Source of the DNA: JAKACA01 sp050010115
GTDB lineage: Bacteria > Actinomycetota > Acidimicrobiia > Acidimicrobiales > Bog-793
NCBI GenBank assembly: GCA_050010115.1
Contig: JBEKLQ010000016.1
Coordinates: forward strand, 1-53,508
DNA length: 53,508 nucleotides
Direction: 5' to 3'
Shown: in pieces, positions 1 through 8,480 of the stretch
Layout: each line of letters starts with the position of its first letter
Position numbering within the stretch: the first letter of the stretch is position 1
The notes under the pieces: generated by a model
Told to the model about the DNA's origin: nothing
What the model saw: only the letters and a program-made list of their open reading frames with translations
Databases searched by the model: none
Translations under genes and position numbers: made by a program

Positions 1-723
<723 letters not shown>

Positions 724-736
724 AGCCCAGATGAAT

Positions 737-2881
737 CTAGGAGGCGCCGGCACTCACGGCGTGGATGGTCCCGTCCGGCTCCTCCACGGTGACTACGGAC
801 GACGCCGCCACGACGCCTCGCAGGAGTCGTTTGGCCGCAGCTGCCGCCGACGAGCGCACCGATTCGCCCGGTGCGACGACAGCGAGCTGCCGCAGGAGGT
901 CGATCACCTGCTTCATGTTGCGCACGAAGTCGCCCCCGGTCATGACCTGACGCGCGTACCGGTCTCGTCCGCTCGCGGAAGCACTCGAGCCCGGCTGGAG
1001 CACCCGCCGGAGATCGCGTCCGCGCGCCCAGTCCCGCGCCAGCAGCGAGAAACCCGCATCCACTCCCCTCGTCACCGGCAACCCCCGGGCACGCTCCGAC
1101 TCGGCCAGGTCTTCCGAGAGCGCTGCGATCGCCTCGATCGTCGCGGCGACCGCGCCAGGGGGTGGCTCCAGCGCACCCTCTCGCTCTCGACGAGCCTCGT
1201 AGCAGAAGGAGGAGGCGACGGCAGCCAGGCCAGCCGGGTCGAGGCCCTTCAGCAACCCGGCCCGGAGCGTCTCGGCGATCAGCAGGTCAGCCTCGTGGTA
1301 GAGGCCGGCAAGCGTCTCCCCCGCCGGGGTCACCGACCAGCCGCGCAGGTACCCCCGCGACGAGAGGATCTCGATCACGGCATCGAGCTGGTGCCCGAGG
1401 TCCTCCTCGGAGAGGTACTGGGCGAATGAGGAGGTCACGACGCGGTAGGCCTCGGCTCGGTCGAAGCGTCTCACCAAGCTCACGGCCAGGTTGTAGGTCG
1501 GCCGGAACGACGACGTGAGCGCTCGCCCGGGTGCGCCGGCGAGCCGTGCCACGTCGTCGAAGCGATGGAACTGCGACGCGAGCACGATGGCGTAGCCGAC
1601 CTCGTCGATCCCTCGCCGGCCCGCCCGGCCGGTGAGCTGCGTGTACTCCCCCGGCGTGAGCTCGGCGTGACCAGCACCGCTGTACTTGGTCAGGTCCTCG
1701 ATCACGACGGAGCGAGCGGGCATGTTGATGCCGAGGGCGAGGGTTTCTGTGGCGAAGACGACCTTCACGAGGGCATCGCTGAAGCAGGCCTCCACCGCTT
1801 CCCGGAAAGGAGGCACCATGCCGGCGTGGTGCGAGGCGATCCCGGCTTCGAGGGCCGCCACGAAGCGACCGTACCCCAGCACCGCGAGGTCGTCGTCCGA
1901 GAGCGCTTCGACATGCGCCTCGGCGATCTCGCGCACCTTCGCCCGCTCCTCGGGCGAAGTGAGACGCAGGCCGTCATCGAGGCAGTAGCGCACCGCCTCG
2001 TCGCACCCGGCCCGGGAGAACACGAAGTAGATGGCCGGTAGCAGCTCCGCCTCGTAGAGGCGCTCGACGACCTCAGCCTGTCTCGGGCGGTACGCACGGC
2101 CCCGGCGGCCATACGGGCCGCCTGGTGGCGCCTGGGGCCGTGTCCGGGGCCTCCGGCTCGTCACTCCGTGGCGCGGGAGCATGTCGTCGAGCTCGATCGC
2201 CTGCGGGTTCGGCCGGCCGCGCACGAAGGTGGGCAGCAGGTGGATGCGCTCGCTCGTCCGGTCACCGATGGCGAACAGGTTGTGCAGCTCGACCGGACGA
2301 TGGTCCTCAGTGACGATTGTGGTCTCACCTCGCACGTGGCCGATCCACGCTGCCAGCTCCCGTGCGTTGGACACGGTGGCTGACAGGCAGACGAGGGCGA
2401 CGTCGCTCGGGGCGCCGAGGATGACCTCTTCCCAGACGCCGCCGCGGTAGCGATCCTCGAGGAAGTGCACCTCGTCGAGCACGATATAGCCGAGGGAGGA
2501 CAGGCTCGTCTTCTCGGAGTGGATCATGTTGCGGAGAACCTCTGTCGTCATGACGACGATTCGAGCCTCGCCGTTGATCGAGTTGTCGCCCGTGAGGAGC
2601 CCCACCTGGTCGGCGCCATGGACCTTGCGCAGGTCCGAGAACTTCTGGTTCGAGAGCGCCTTCAGCGGGGTCGTGTAGTACGCCTTCACGCCGCGCCGCA
2701 GCGCGAGGTGGACGGCGTACTCCGCCACGACCGTCTTGCCGGCACCGGTCGGCGCCGAGACGAGGACGGATCGGCCGGCGTCGAGGGCGTCGAGCGCCTC
2801 GACCTGGAAGCGGTCGAGCGTGTAGCTGCGCCCGGCGAGGAAGCTCGAACGGGCGTCAGGGTCGCGCCGGCTCGGCCTCAC
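737..2881 (-). CDS. helY: Ski2-family DEAD/DEVH-box helicase, HelY-like
   Basis: A superfamily 2 ATP-dependent nucleic-acid helicase of 714 residues. Visible motifs in order: Walker A APTGAGKT (residues 43-50), motif II DEVH followed by the Ski2-type FLEDRYRGG, motif III LSATVSN, then FVFSRAGCD, GINMPARSVVIEDLTKY and the motif VI stretch QLTGRAGRRG. The last roughly 170 residues match the DSHCT type of C-terminal domain. The start is GTG at 2881, overlapping the tatC stop as GTGA. The frame stays open upstream to 3514, but that part is antisense-like read-through of tatC in another frame. Mycobacterial HelY is about 900 residues, so this one is shorter. Known family role: RNA or DNA unwinding; the exact substrate is unclear. 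The tatC-helY order matches Mycobacterium. Confidence 0.9.
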   Translation of the reverse strand: MRPSRRDPDARSSFLAGRSYTLDRFQVEALDALDAGRSVLVSAPTGAGKTVVAEYAVHLALRRGVKAYYTTPLKALSNQKFSDLRKVHGADQVGLLTGDNSINGEARIVVMTTEVLRNMIHSEKTSLSSLGYIVLDEVHFLEDRYRGGVWEEVILGAPSDVALVCLSATVSNARELAAWIGHVRGETTIVTEDHRPVELHNLFAIGDRTSERIHLLPTFVRGRPNPQAIELDDMLPRHGVTSRRPRTRPQAPPGGPYGRRGRAYRPRQAEVVERLYEAELLPAIYFVFSRAGCDEAVRYCLDDGLRLTSPEERAKVREIAEAHVEALSDDDLAVLGYGRFVAALEAGIASHHAGMVPPFREAVEACFSDALVKVVFATETLALGINMPARSVVIEDLTKYSGAGHAELTPGEYTQLTGRAGRRGIDEVGYAIVLASQFHRFDDVARLAGAPGRALTSSFRPTYNLAVSLVRRFDRAEAYRVVTSSFAQYLSEEDLGHQLDAVIEILSSRGYLRGWSVTPAGETLAGLYHEADLLIAETLRAGLLKGLDPAGLAAVASSFCYEARREREGALEPPPGAVAATIEAIAALSEDLAESERARGLPVTRGVDAGFSLLARDWARGRDLRRVLQPGSSASASGRDRYARQVMTGGDFVRNMKQVIDLLRQLAVVAPGESVRSSAAAAAKRLLRGVVAASSVVTVEEPDGTIHAVSAGAS

Positions 2882-3645
2882 TTGCCGAGGAGCTTGCCGA
2901 TGACGATCGCGCCTTCGTAGAAGATCGTGAGCGGCACCACGAGGGCCATCATCGAGAACGGATCCGAGCTGGGCGTGACGAATGCCGAGAAGATGACGAT
3001 GGCGAGGAACGCGTAGCGCCTCACACGCTTGAGCGATGCGGTCGTGATCGCCCCGGCCAGCTCCAGGCCGACGAGCACGGCGGGGAATTCGAAGGCGGCG
3101 CCGAAGATGACGATGAGAATGCAGATCAAGTCGATGTAGCTCTGGATCGACACCTGGCTGGCGATGTGTGGACCGCTCTGTTGCAGGAGCCAGGTGAGGC
3201 CCTTCGGGTAGATGACGTAAGCGGTCATGCCGCCGAGCGCGAACAGGACCACGGTGGCTACGACGAATGGCAGGGCATAGCGACGCTCGTTGGCCTTGAG
3301 GCCTGGCGTCACGAACTTCCAGAGCTGCCACAAGATCACCGGGAGCCCGAGCACCAGCCCCCCATAGGCGCAGACGTTGAGCCGGGTCGTGAACCCCTGC
3401 AGCGGTGCCAGGACGGTCAAGAAGCAGTTGGCGCCGGCGTGCGCCCGGTTCCGGCAGGCCACCTGGTACGGGTGCTCGAGGAACGTCAGCACCTGGTCGT
3501 AGAACAGGTAGCACACGATGGCGCCACCGACGAAGGCCGACAGACAGTAGATGAGCCTGCGGCGCAGCTCCGTCAGGTGCTCGAGCAGGGTCATCGCGTC
3601 CGGTGAGGGGCGCTCCGACGAGTTCTTACGCAAGGTCCTAGCCAC
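2878..3645 (-). CDS. tatC: Sec-independent protein translocase subunit TatC
   Basis: Polytopic membrane protein of 255 residues, the receptor core of the twin-arginine translocase that exports folded proteins. Seen: the N-terminal MTLLEHLTELRRRLIYCL segment, typical of TatC with its conserved Glu and Arg, then six hydrophobic stretches and the family region SFVTPSS-like (FVTPSSDPFSMMALVVPL) near the C terminus. The start used here is GTG at 3645; an internal ATG at MTLLEHL is an alternative that would drop 17 residues. It lies 44 bases after the TatA/B-like gene and overlaps helY by four bases, indicating one transcript. Length and motifs are normal. Confidence 0.95.
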   Translation of the reverse strand: MARTLRKNSSERPSPDAMTLLEHLTELRRRLIYCLSAFVGGAIVCYLFYDQVLTFLEHPYQVACRNRAHAGANCFLTVLAPLQGFTTRLNVCAYGGLVLGLPVILWQLWKFVTPGLKANERRYALPFVVATVVLFALGGMTAYVIYPKGLTWLLQQSGPHIASQVSIQSYIDLICILIVIFGAAFEFPAVLVGLELAGAITTASLKRVRRYAFLAIVIFSAFVTPSSDPFSMMALVVPLTIFYEGAIVIGKLLGK

Positions 3646-3689
3646 GGTTCACCACGTGGGGTTCTGCGCCTGGCCCTTGGCCCCGGCGC

Positions 3690-4286
3690 TCAGTTCCAGC
3701 TCGGCTCGTCGAAGGTGAGCGGGGCTTCGACGGACAACAGGCCGGACGCTGCGGAGGACGGCACTGGTGCCAGTATCGATCCGCTCGCGTACCCTGGTCC
3801 GGGCGCGCCGACGATCTGCCACCCCGCAGGGAGCTCCGAGTGCTCCGGTATCGCCTCTCGAGCCGAGCTCTGCCAGTCGGCACGAGGGAATGATGCGCCG
3901 CTGCCTGCATCGGTTGCGAGCCGGGACCCTGGACGTGCCGCACCGGTGAGGGTGTCCCTGAAGAGGTCCTCGGTGCTCACTACGCCCGAGCCTGCGGCGG
4001 CCGTACCGGTGGCGACGGCGTCGCCTCCCGCCTCTCCCGTGCCGGTGGCGGTCATCATGCTCGTGAGGTACCCGGTGATCCCGCCGCTTGGGAGCGTCGG
4101 AATCTTGGGGAGGTCGAGGTCCGGAATGGCGCTGCGGACTTCAGCCTCGAGGCGCTCCCGCAGCTGGGTCAGCTGGCGCCAGGCAGCACCGGCTTGCCGG
4201 GCGGCTTTGGGGAGCCGCTCGGGTCCGAGGACGATGACCGCCGCAAGGAGGATGAACAACAGCTTGACGGGGTCCAGACCACCCAT
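3690..4286 (-). CDS. tatB: TatA/TatB-family twin-arginine translocase subunit
   Basis: A 198-residue protein with one N-terminal membrane helix (KLLFILLAAVIVLGPERLP), the G-P-E-R-L-P hinge and an amphipathic helix (KAARQAGAAWRQLTQLRERL), which is the Tat pore/receptor subunit layout. The Glu-bearing segment and the long tail (about 150 residues, rich in Gly, Ala, Ser and Pro) favour TatB over the short TatA, but the two cannot be separated with certainty. ATG at 4286 is chosen because a TAACCT box ends seven bases upstream, giving a leaderless start. No second TatA/B gene is in the window, so a TatA partner must be elsewhere or this protein serves both roles. Gene symbol is tentative. Confidence 0.82.
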   Translation of the reverse strand: MGGLDPVKLLFILLAAVIVLGPERLPKAARQAGAAWRQLTQLRERLEAEVRSAIPDLDLPKIPTLPSGGITGYLTSMMTATGTGEAGGDAVATGTAAAGSGVVSTEDLFRDTLTGAARPGSRLATDAGSGASFPRADWQSSAREAIPEHSELPAGWQIVGAPGPGYASGSILAPVPSSAASGLLSVEAPLTFDEPSWN

Positions 4287-4293
4287 GGGCTGC

Positions 4294-4299
4294 AGGTTA
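4294..4299 (-). promoter_or_regulatory. Putative leaderless -10 box (TAACCT) of tatB
   Basis: TAACCT on the minus strand, seven bases before the ATG at 4286. It fits the TANNNT pattern seen before many genes here and would make the Tat genes a separate transcript from the lepB pair. Confidence 0.5.
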
Positions 4300-4345
4300 T
4301 CGGGCCGTTCCGGGGCCGGGTTCGAAGCCCGGCCCGCAGCCGTGG

Positions 4346-4951
4346 TTATGGGGTGTCCAACACGGGATGCCCGTGGCGCCAGACGATGAGGAACACCCTG
4401 CCGATGATTGTCGAACCCGAGATCGGACCCCATATCCGACTGTCGAGCGAGTCGGTCCGGTTGTCCCCCATCAAGAAGTACTCGCCCGGCGGGATCTTCT
4501 GCCTTGTGATCGGGATCCCCAAGGCTGTGCCCGGGGCCAACCATGGCTCGCTCAGCGGCTGGCCGTTGATGTACACCGTCTTGCCCTCCGACCATATCGT
4601 CTCGCCGGGGAGGCCGATGATTCGTTTCACGAGGTCTTCGTTGAACGGCGGCGCGAGGTCGCGCTTCGGATGTTTGAACACGACGATGTCTCCGCGCTGG
4701 AGGCTGAAGCCGGTCTTCTGCACGAGGATCCGGTCGCCGACCTGCAGCGTCGGCTCCATCGACCCGCTCGGCACGTAGAAGGTCTGGACGACGAAGGCGC
4801 GAAGGAGGACCGAGGCAGCGGCTGCGATGACGATGACGACGAGCCAGCCGACAGCCCAATGGTGTTGTGGCTTCCCGCCCACGGCCGCAGCCGCGTGGCC
4901 GGCGGGGCTCTGCTCGGCCGCGATCTCGGTTGCTCCCGTCGGCGTGCTCAT
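4346..4951 (-). CDS. lepB: Signal peptidase I (second of a tandem pair)
   Basis: Type I leader peptidase of 201 residues. Seen: a single N-terminal membrane anchor (WLVVIVIAAAASVLLRAF), the box with the catalytic Ser (YVPSGSMEPTL), the catalytic Lys region (LVKRIIGLPGE), and the C-terminal box GDNRTDSLDSR. It removes signal peptides from Sec and Tat substrates on the outer face of the membrane. Its ATG overlaps the stop of the upstream lepB copy as ATGA, so translation is coupled. It is followed by tatB, so processing and export genes are clustered. It and its neighbour are clearly paralogous, differing mostly in the N-terminal cytoplasmic tail, which suggests a tandem duplication. Confidence 0.93.
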   Translation of the reverse strand: MSTPTGATEIAAEQSPAGHAAAAVGGKPQHHWAVGWLVVIVIAAAASVLLRAFVVQTFYVPSGSMEPTLQVGDRILVQKTGFSLQRGDIVVFKHPKRDLAPPFNEDLVKRIIGLPGETIWSEGKTVYINGQPLSEPWLAPGTALGIPITRQKIPPGEYFLMGDNRTDSLDSRIWGPISGSTIIGRVFLIVWRHGHPVLDTP

Positions 4952-5643
4952 CGGAGATGGAAGGCGGGACTTCCGTTCCGCCAGATGATCAGGAAGACCT
5001 TGCCGATGATGTAGGACCGAGGCAGGGGGCCCCAGTCGCGGCTGTCATAGGACTCGTCCCGGTTGTCGCCCATCATGAAGTAGTAGCCCGGCGGGATCTT
5101 CTTCTGCCGGATGGACTGGCCGAGGATGGTCCCCTTCGGCAACCACGGCTCGCTCAACGGCTTGCCGTTGATGTAGACGGTGCTGCCCTTCGAGGAAATC
5201 GTGTCGCCGGGCAGGCCGATCACTCGTTTGACGAGGTCCTCGTCGCTCGGGTCGTCGGTGTCGTGCGGCGGGCGACGGAAGACGACGATGGAGCCCCGGT
5301 CGATCGTGTACCCGACTTTCAGGACCAGTATCCGGTCGCCGACCAGCAGGTTGGGGATCATCGAGCCGGTCGGCACATAGAACGTCTGCACGACGAACAG
5401 CCGCAGCCCGAAGGCGAAGCCGCCGGCCACCACGAGGATGAGGAACCAGCTGAGTACCCAGTGGTACGACCGGCGCCGGTAGTGGAGCGCCCGGCCGGAG
5501 CGCGTCGGTGCTGGCTCCGGCTCGCTCAGCGGCGGCCGGTCGACGCCGGCCGGATGTGGGATCGTCACACGTGCCGGCAGAACGGGGTCGTCAGTCCCGA
5601 GATCCACTGGGGCGTCGTCGACCTCGGGAAGACCATCTCTCAT
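4948..5643 (-). CDS. lepB: Signal peptidase I (first of a tandem pair)
   Basis: A 231-residue type I signal peptidase. Seen: a longer charged/proline-containing cytoplasmic N terminus (about 55 residues), one transmembrane anchor (WFLILVVAGGFAFGLRLF), the catalytic Ser motif YVPTGSMIPNL, the Lys motif LVKRVIGLPGD and the box GDNRDESYDSRDWG. ATG at 5643 is supported by TAACGT eight bases upstream. The stop overlaps the next lepB by four bases. It lies 33 bases after the pafA stop on the same strand. Two complete active enzymes in a row imply different substrate preferences or gene dosage; the sequence does not tell which. Confidence 0.93.
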   Translation of the reverse strand: MRDGLPEVDDAPVDLGTDDPVLPARVTIPHPAGVDRPPLSEPEPAPTRSGRALHYRRRSYHWVLSWFLILVVAGGFAFGLRLFVVQTFYVPTGSMIPNLLVGDRILVLKVGYTIDRGSIVVFRRPPHDTDDPSDEDLVKRVIGLPGDTISSKGSTVYINGKPLSEPWLPKGTILGQSIRQKKIPPGYYFMMGDNRDESYDSRDWGPLPRSYIIGKVFLIIWRNGSPAFHLR

Positions 5644-5651
5644 TCTCGCCG

Positions 5652-5657
5652 ACGTTA
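5652..5657 (-). promoter_or_regulatory. Putative leaderless -10 box (TAACGT) of the lepB pair
   Basis: TAACGT on the minus strand, eight bases before the ATG at 5643, inside the short pafA-lepB gap. Confidence 0.42.
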
Positions 5658-5676
5658 GTTGGCGGGCGCACCCGGC

Positions 5677-7035
5677 TCAGATCGCCTCGATCAGACGCTC
5701 CACACGCTCGTCATGAGAACGGAATGGATCTTTCAACAGCACCGTCCGTTGAGTCTGGTCGTTCAGCTTGAGATGAACCCAGTCCACCGTGAAGTCGCGA
5801 CGTCGCTCCTTGGCTCGGCGGATGAATTCACCCCGCAACCTGGCCCGCGTCGTCTCGGGCGGGCGCTCCATCGCCGTGGCGATCACCTCATCGGTCACGA
5901 TCCGCTCCGCTCCGCCCTGCCGCTGGAGCAGGTAGTAGATACCCCGGCGGCGGTCGACGTCGTGATACTGGAGATCGAGCAGGGCCACTCGGGGGTGGCC
6001 GAGCGGAAGCTGGTGACGCTCCTTGAACGCCTCGACAAGACGATGCTTCATGACCCAGTCGCACTCCCGGTCGAGCGAGAGCGGGTCCTTCTCGATCCCT
6101 TCCACGCAGTGGCGCCACATCTCGAGTGCCTTGTGCTCGAGCGGCGGGAGCCCGCGCTGCTCATCGAAGCGGATCGCCCGCCCCAAGTACTCCTTCTGGA
6201 TGTCGAGCGCGCTGGCTTCGCGACCGTTCGCGAGCCTCACCAGGCGCCTGCAGGTGATGTCATGGCTGATCTCGCGAATCGCACGAATGGGATCCTCAAG
6301 CGTGAGATCACGAAGGACCACACCGGGCTCCTCCAGCATCCGCAGCAGGATCGACGTCGCCCCGACCTTCAAGAACGTGGCGTACTCGCTCATGTTCGAG
6401 TCACCGACGATGACGTGCAAGCGGCGGAAGCGCTCTGCGTCGGCGTGCGGCTCGTCCCTCGTGTTGATGATCGGGCGGCTGCGGGTCGTGGCCGACGAGA
6501 CGCCCTCCCAGATGTGCTCGGCCCGCTGCGACAGACAGAACATCGCCCCTCGCGCTGTCTGGAGCACCTTGCCGGCACCGGCGTAGATCTGGCGGCTGAC
6601 GAAGAACGGGATGAGCACCTGGGCGTAGTGGGAGAAGTCGTCCCGCCGGCTGGTCAGGTAGTTCTCATGACAGCCGTAGGAGTTCCCGGCGGAGTCGGTG
6701 TTGTTCTTGAAGAGATAGACGACGCCGCGGATGCCCTCGTCACGCAGTCGTGCCTCGGCAGAGCGTACGAGTCCCTCGAGGATGCGCTCACCGGCCTTGT
6801 CGTGGGCGACCAGATCCTCGATCGAGTCGCACTCCGGCGTGGCGTACTCAGGGTGGCTGCCCACATCGAGATACAGGCGTGCGCCGTTCTCCAGGAAGAC
6901 ATTGGAAGAGCGCCCCCAGCTCACGACCCTTCTGAAGAGGTACCTCGCCACCTCGTCCGGGCTGAGGCGCCGCTGGCCACGAAGGGTGCACGTCACTCCG
7001 TACTCGTTCTCGAGCCCGAAGATCCTGCGCTCCAT
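5677..7035 (-). CDS. pafA: Pup--protein ligase PafA
   Basis: Ligates the C-terminal Glu of Pup to substrate lysines with ATP, the step that marks proteins for the proteasome. Length is 452 residues, the same as the M. tuberculosis enzyme. Seen: N terminus MERRIFGLENEYGV with the metal-binding Glu9, the nucleotide/active-site segment GARLYLDVGSHPEYATPEC with Asp57 in the catalytic position, and HENYLTSR. ATG at 7035 is chosen over an in-frame upstream ATG at 7131 because it begins at the conserved MERRIFG and has TACGGT seven bases upstream. Unlike Dop it has no long insertion after the first strand. The mycobacterial downstream genes pafB and pafC are absent; lepB genes follow instead. Confidence 0.97.
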   Translation of the reverse strand: MERRIFGLENEYGVTCTLRGQRRLSPDEVARYLFRRVVSWGRSSNVFLENGARLYLDVGSHPEYATPECDSIEDLVAHDKAGERILEGLVRSAEARLRDEGIRGVVYLFKNNTDSAGNSYGCHENYLTSRRDDFSHYAQVLIPFFVSRQIYAGAGKVLQTARGAMFCLSQRAEHIWEGVSSATTRSRPIINTRDEPHADAERFRRLHVIVGDSNMSEYATFLKVGATSILLRMLEEPGVVLRDLTLEDPIRAIREISHDITCRRLVRLANGREASALDIQKEYLGRAIRFDEQRGLPPLEHKALEMWRHCVEGIEKDPLSLDRECDWVMKHRLVEAFKERHQLPLGHPRVALLDLQYHDVDRRRGIYYLLQRQGGAERIVTDEVIATAMERPPETTRARLRGEFIRRAKERRRDFTVDWVHLKLNDQTQRTVLLKDPFRSHDERVERLIEAI

Positions 7036-7042
7036 GGTGGCC

Positions 7043-7048
7043 ACCGTA
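7043..7048 (-). promoter_or_regulatory. Putative leaderless -10 box (TACGGT) of pafA
   Basis: TACGGT on the minus strand, seven bases before the pafA ATG at 7035. It lies in the 86-base divergent region shared with the DUF2007-type gene. Confidence 0.5.
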
Positions 7049-7108
7049 GTGGCATGTGCCCGCGAACCGGCACCCTTCGGGTAAGTCCTATGAACGCCAG
7101 CCCGGCAG

Positions 7109-7114
7109 TAGCCT
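7109..7114 (+). promoter_or_regulatory. Putative leaderless -10 box (TAGCCT) of the DUF2007-type gene
   Basis: TAGCCT on the plus strand, seven bases before GTG at 7122. It selects this GTG over the in-frame ATGs at 7131 and 7140. Confidence 0.5.
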
Positions 7115-7121
7115 TGACGCG

Positions 7122-7601
7122 GTGCCTTCAATGGGCCGTATGTCTCATCTCACGACCGTCCTGGGGTCGTTCCACGGTCGGGTTCTTGCTGCACGCCTAG
7201 GGGCTGAAGGCGTCCTGGTAGTCCTGCGAGGTGCCACGGACGGCCCCTACCCCATCCAGGGGACGGTGGACGTCCTCGTGCCGGCGGATCAGCTCAAATT
7301 CGCGCGCGAGATCCTGCTGGCCGATGCCGTCGATGACGCCTTCGGGGGGCTGGACCTCGCCGAACTGACGCTGGACGGCTTGCCGGACGACTCGGCGACG
7401 TCAACGATGACTTCGCAGGACGGCTCGGACGGCGATCGCTCTCCCGAGGGGACCAACCGGTCGGAGGCCTTCGCCCTTCAAGCCGCGCCGCACGCCCGTC
7501 AACGGCATCAGGCTCGCATCCATGGCGCGGCTGCCATGTTGGTGGTGGTCGTGGTGCTGGTGCTCGCCGTGGTGGGTGTCATGGCTGCGGCCGTGCACTA
7601 G
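7122..7601 (+). CDS. Small DUF2007-like protein with C-terminal membrane helix, inside the Pup-proteasome locus
   Basis: A 159-residue protein of unknown function. Seen: an N-terminal globular part (residues about 8-65) with FHGRVLAARLGAEGVLVVLRG and AREILLADAVDDAF, a pattern I associate with DUF2007 'putative signal transducing' proteins. A low-complexity acidic linker follows, then a C-terminal hydrophobic helix (MLVVVVVLVLAVVGVMAAAV) ending in two residues, so it looks tail-anchored. It is the only plus-strand gene between pafA and prcA, divergent from pafA and convergent with prcA. GTG at 7122 is preferred from the TAGCCT box; ATG at 7131 or 7140 are alternatives. Its location suggests, but does not prove, a link with pupylation. 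Family assignment is from memory of the pattern. Confidence 0.75.
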   Translation: MPSMGRMSHLTTVLGSFHGRVLAARLGAEGVLVVLRGATDGPYPIQGTVDVLVPADQLKFAREILLADAVDDAFGGLDLAELTLDGLPDDSATSTMTSQDGSDGDRSPEGTNRSEAFALQAAPHARQRHQARIHGAAAMLVVVVVLVLAVVGVMAAAVH

Positions 7602-7617
7602 CCCTTCCGGCGAGGGC
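7601..7617. terminator. Possible bidirectional hairpin between the DUF2007-type gene and prcA
   Basis: GCCCTT at 7601-7606 pairs with GAGGGC at 7612-7617 (five Watson-Crick pairs and one wobble) around a short loop, exactly in the 18-base gap between convergent genes. No T-run follows, so intrinsic termination is uncertain. Confidence 0.3.
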
Positions 7618-7619
7618 GG

Positions 7620-8480
7620 CTACTCGCCGTCGACTCCCGGCACCGCCGGAGGCTCCGGCTCGCCGGCCTGCGGCTGCCCGTGCTCCGGCTCGCTCCTGGC
7701 ATCTGCGGCACCCTCAGCCGGCTCGGCTCGGCCGCTCCCAGCCAGCTCGCTGTCGCCGTCCTCACCGGTGCCGTCGGTTGCACCTGTGTCGGTCGCCAGC
7801 GGCGCAGCCATCATCTCGGCCAAGTCCTCGTTGGTCAGGCGCCGGAAGGCGCGCCGCTCGCTCCCCTTCTCGAGCACCGCTGCCTCGAGGTCGCTCGGCG
7901 CGAGCAGGCGATCCGGTCCGGCGAGAGCGGCGACGCAGTTGCGTACCGCCTCGTCGAGCGGCCAGCCTCGGCGAAAGGACACTGTCAGCCGCTCGATGAT
8001 GGTGTCGGAGTCTCCCCCGAGCACGGTGAAATCCTCCTCGTCCACGACGGTTCCGTCATAGGCGAGGTGGTACAGCTGGTGGTTGTCCCCGAGCGGGTCG
8101 AGTTCGGCGACGAGGATCTCGACCTCGAGCGGCTTCATCTCGTGGGTGAACACCTGCCCGAGGAACTGCGCGTACAGGTTGGCGAGCGAGCGGGCGTCCA
8201 CATCCTCCCGGGAGTACGCGAAGCCCTTCGTGTCTGCGTGCCGCACGCCCGCGACCCGGAGCTGGTCGAACTCGTTGTAGCGCCCCGCCCCAGCGAAGGC
8301 GACCCGGTCGTAGATCTCGCTGATCTTGTGCAGCGTGCGCGAGGGGTTCTCGGCGACGATCAGGACGCCGGAGCCGTACATGGCGGCGACGAGCGACCTT
8401 CCCCGGGCGATTCCCTTCTGGGCGTACTCCGCCCGGTCTTTCATGACCTGCTCGGGAGCCACGTAGTACGGCATCGTCAT
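7620..8480 (-). CDS. prcA: Proteasome subunit alpha
   Basis: Structural alpha subunit of the 20S core; forms the outer rings and gates the chamber. 286 residues. Seen: N-terminal YYVAPEQVMKDRAEYAQKGIARGRS, the typical gate/H0 region, followed by SLVAAMYGSGVLIVAENPS and the alpha-type core with no N-terminal catalytic Thr. The last roughly 60 residues are an acidic, Gly/Pro/Glu-rich disordered tail beyond the core fold, longer than the short tail in mycobacteria as I recall it. ATG overlaps the prcB stop as ATGA, so the two subunits are translationally coupled. The gene ends the mpa-dop-pup-prcB-prcA run. Confidence 0.96.
   Translation of the reverse strand: MTMPYYVAPEQVMKDRAEYAQKGIARGRSLVAAMYGSGVLIVAENPSRTLHKISEIYDRVAFAGAGRYNEFDQLRVAGVRHADTKGFAYSREDVDARSLANLYAQFLGQVFTHEMKPLEVEILVAELDPLGDNHQLYHLAYDGTVVDEEDFTVLGGDSDTIIERLTVSFRRGWPLDEAVRNCVAALAGPDRLLAPSDLEAAVLEKGSERRAFRRLTNEDLAEMMAAPLATDTGATDGTGEDGDSELAGSGRAEPAEGAADARSEPEHGQPQAGEPEPPAVPGVDGE

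Noticed and set aside
2882..3514. Upstream extension of the helY frame
   Set aside because: It lies wholly inside tatC in another frame; the GTG at 2881 gives a GTGA overlap and begins just before the helicase domain.
5659..7200. Long plus-strand open frame antisense to pafA (513 codons)
   Set aside because: No domain motifs, and the opposite strand encodes a full-length PafA with catalytic residues; it is a GC-rich shadow frame.
7401..7598. His-rich small open frame (MHGRSHDTHHGEHQHH) on the minus strand
   Set aside because: It is the antisense of the Val/Met/Trp-codon-rich membrane helix of the gene at 7122-7601; no ribosome site or conserved context.
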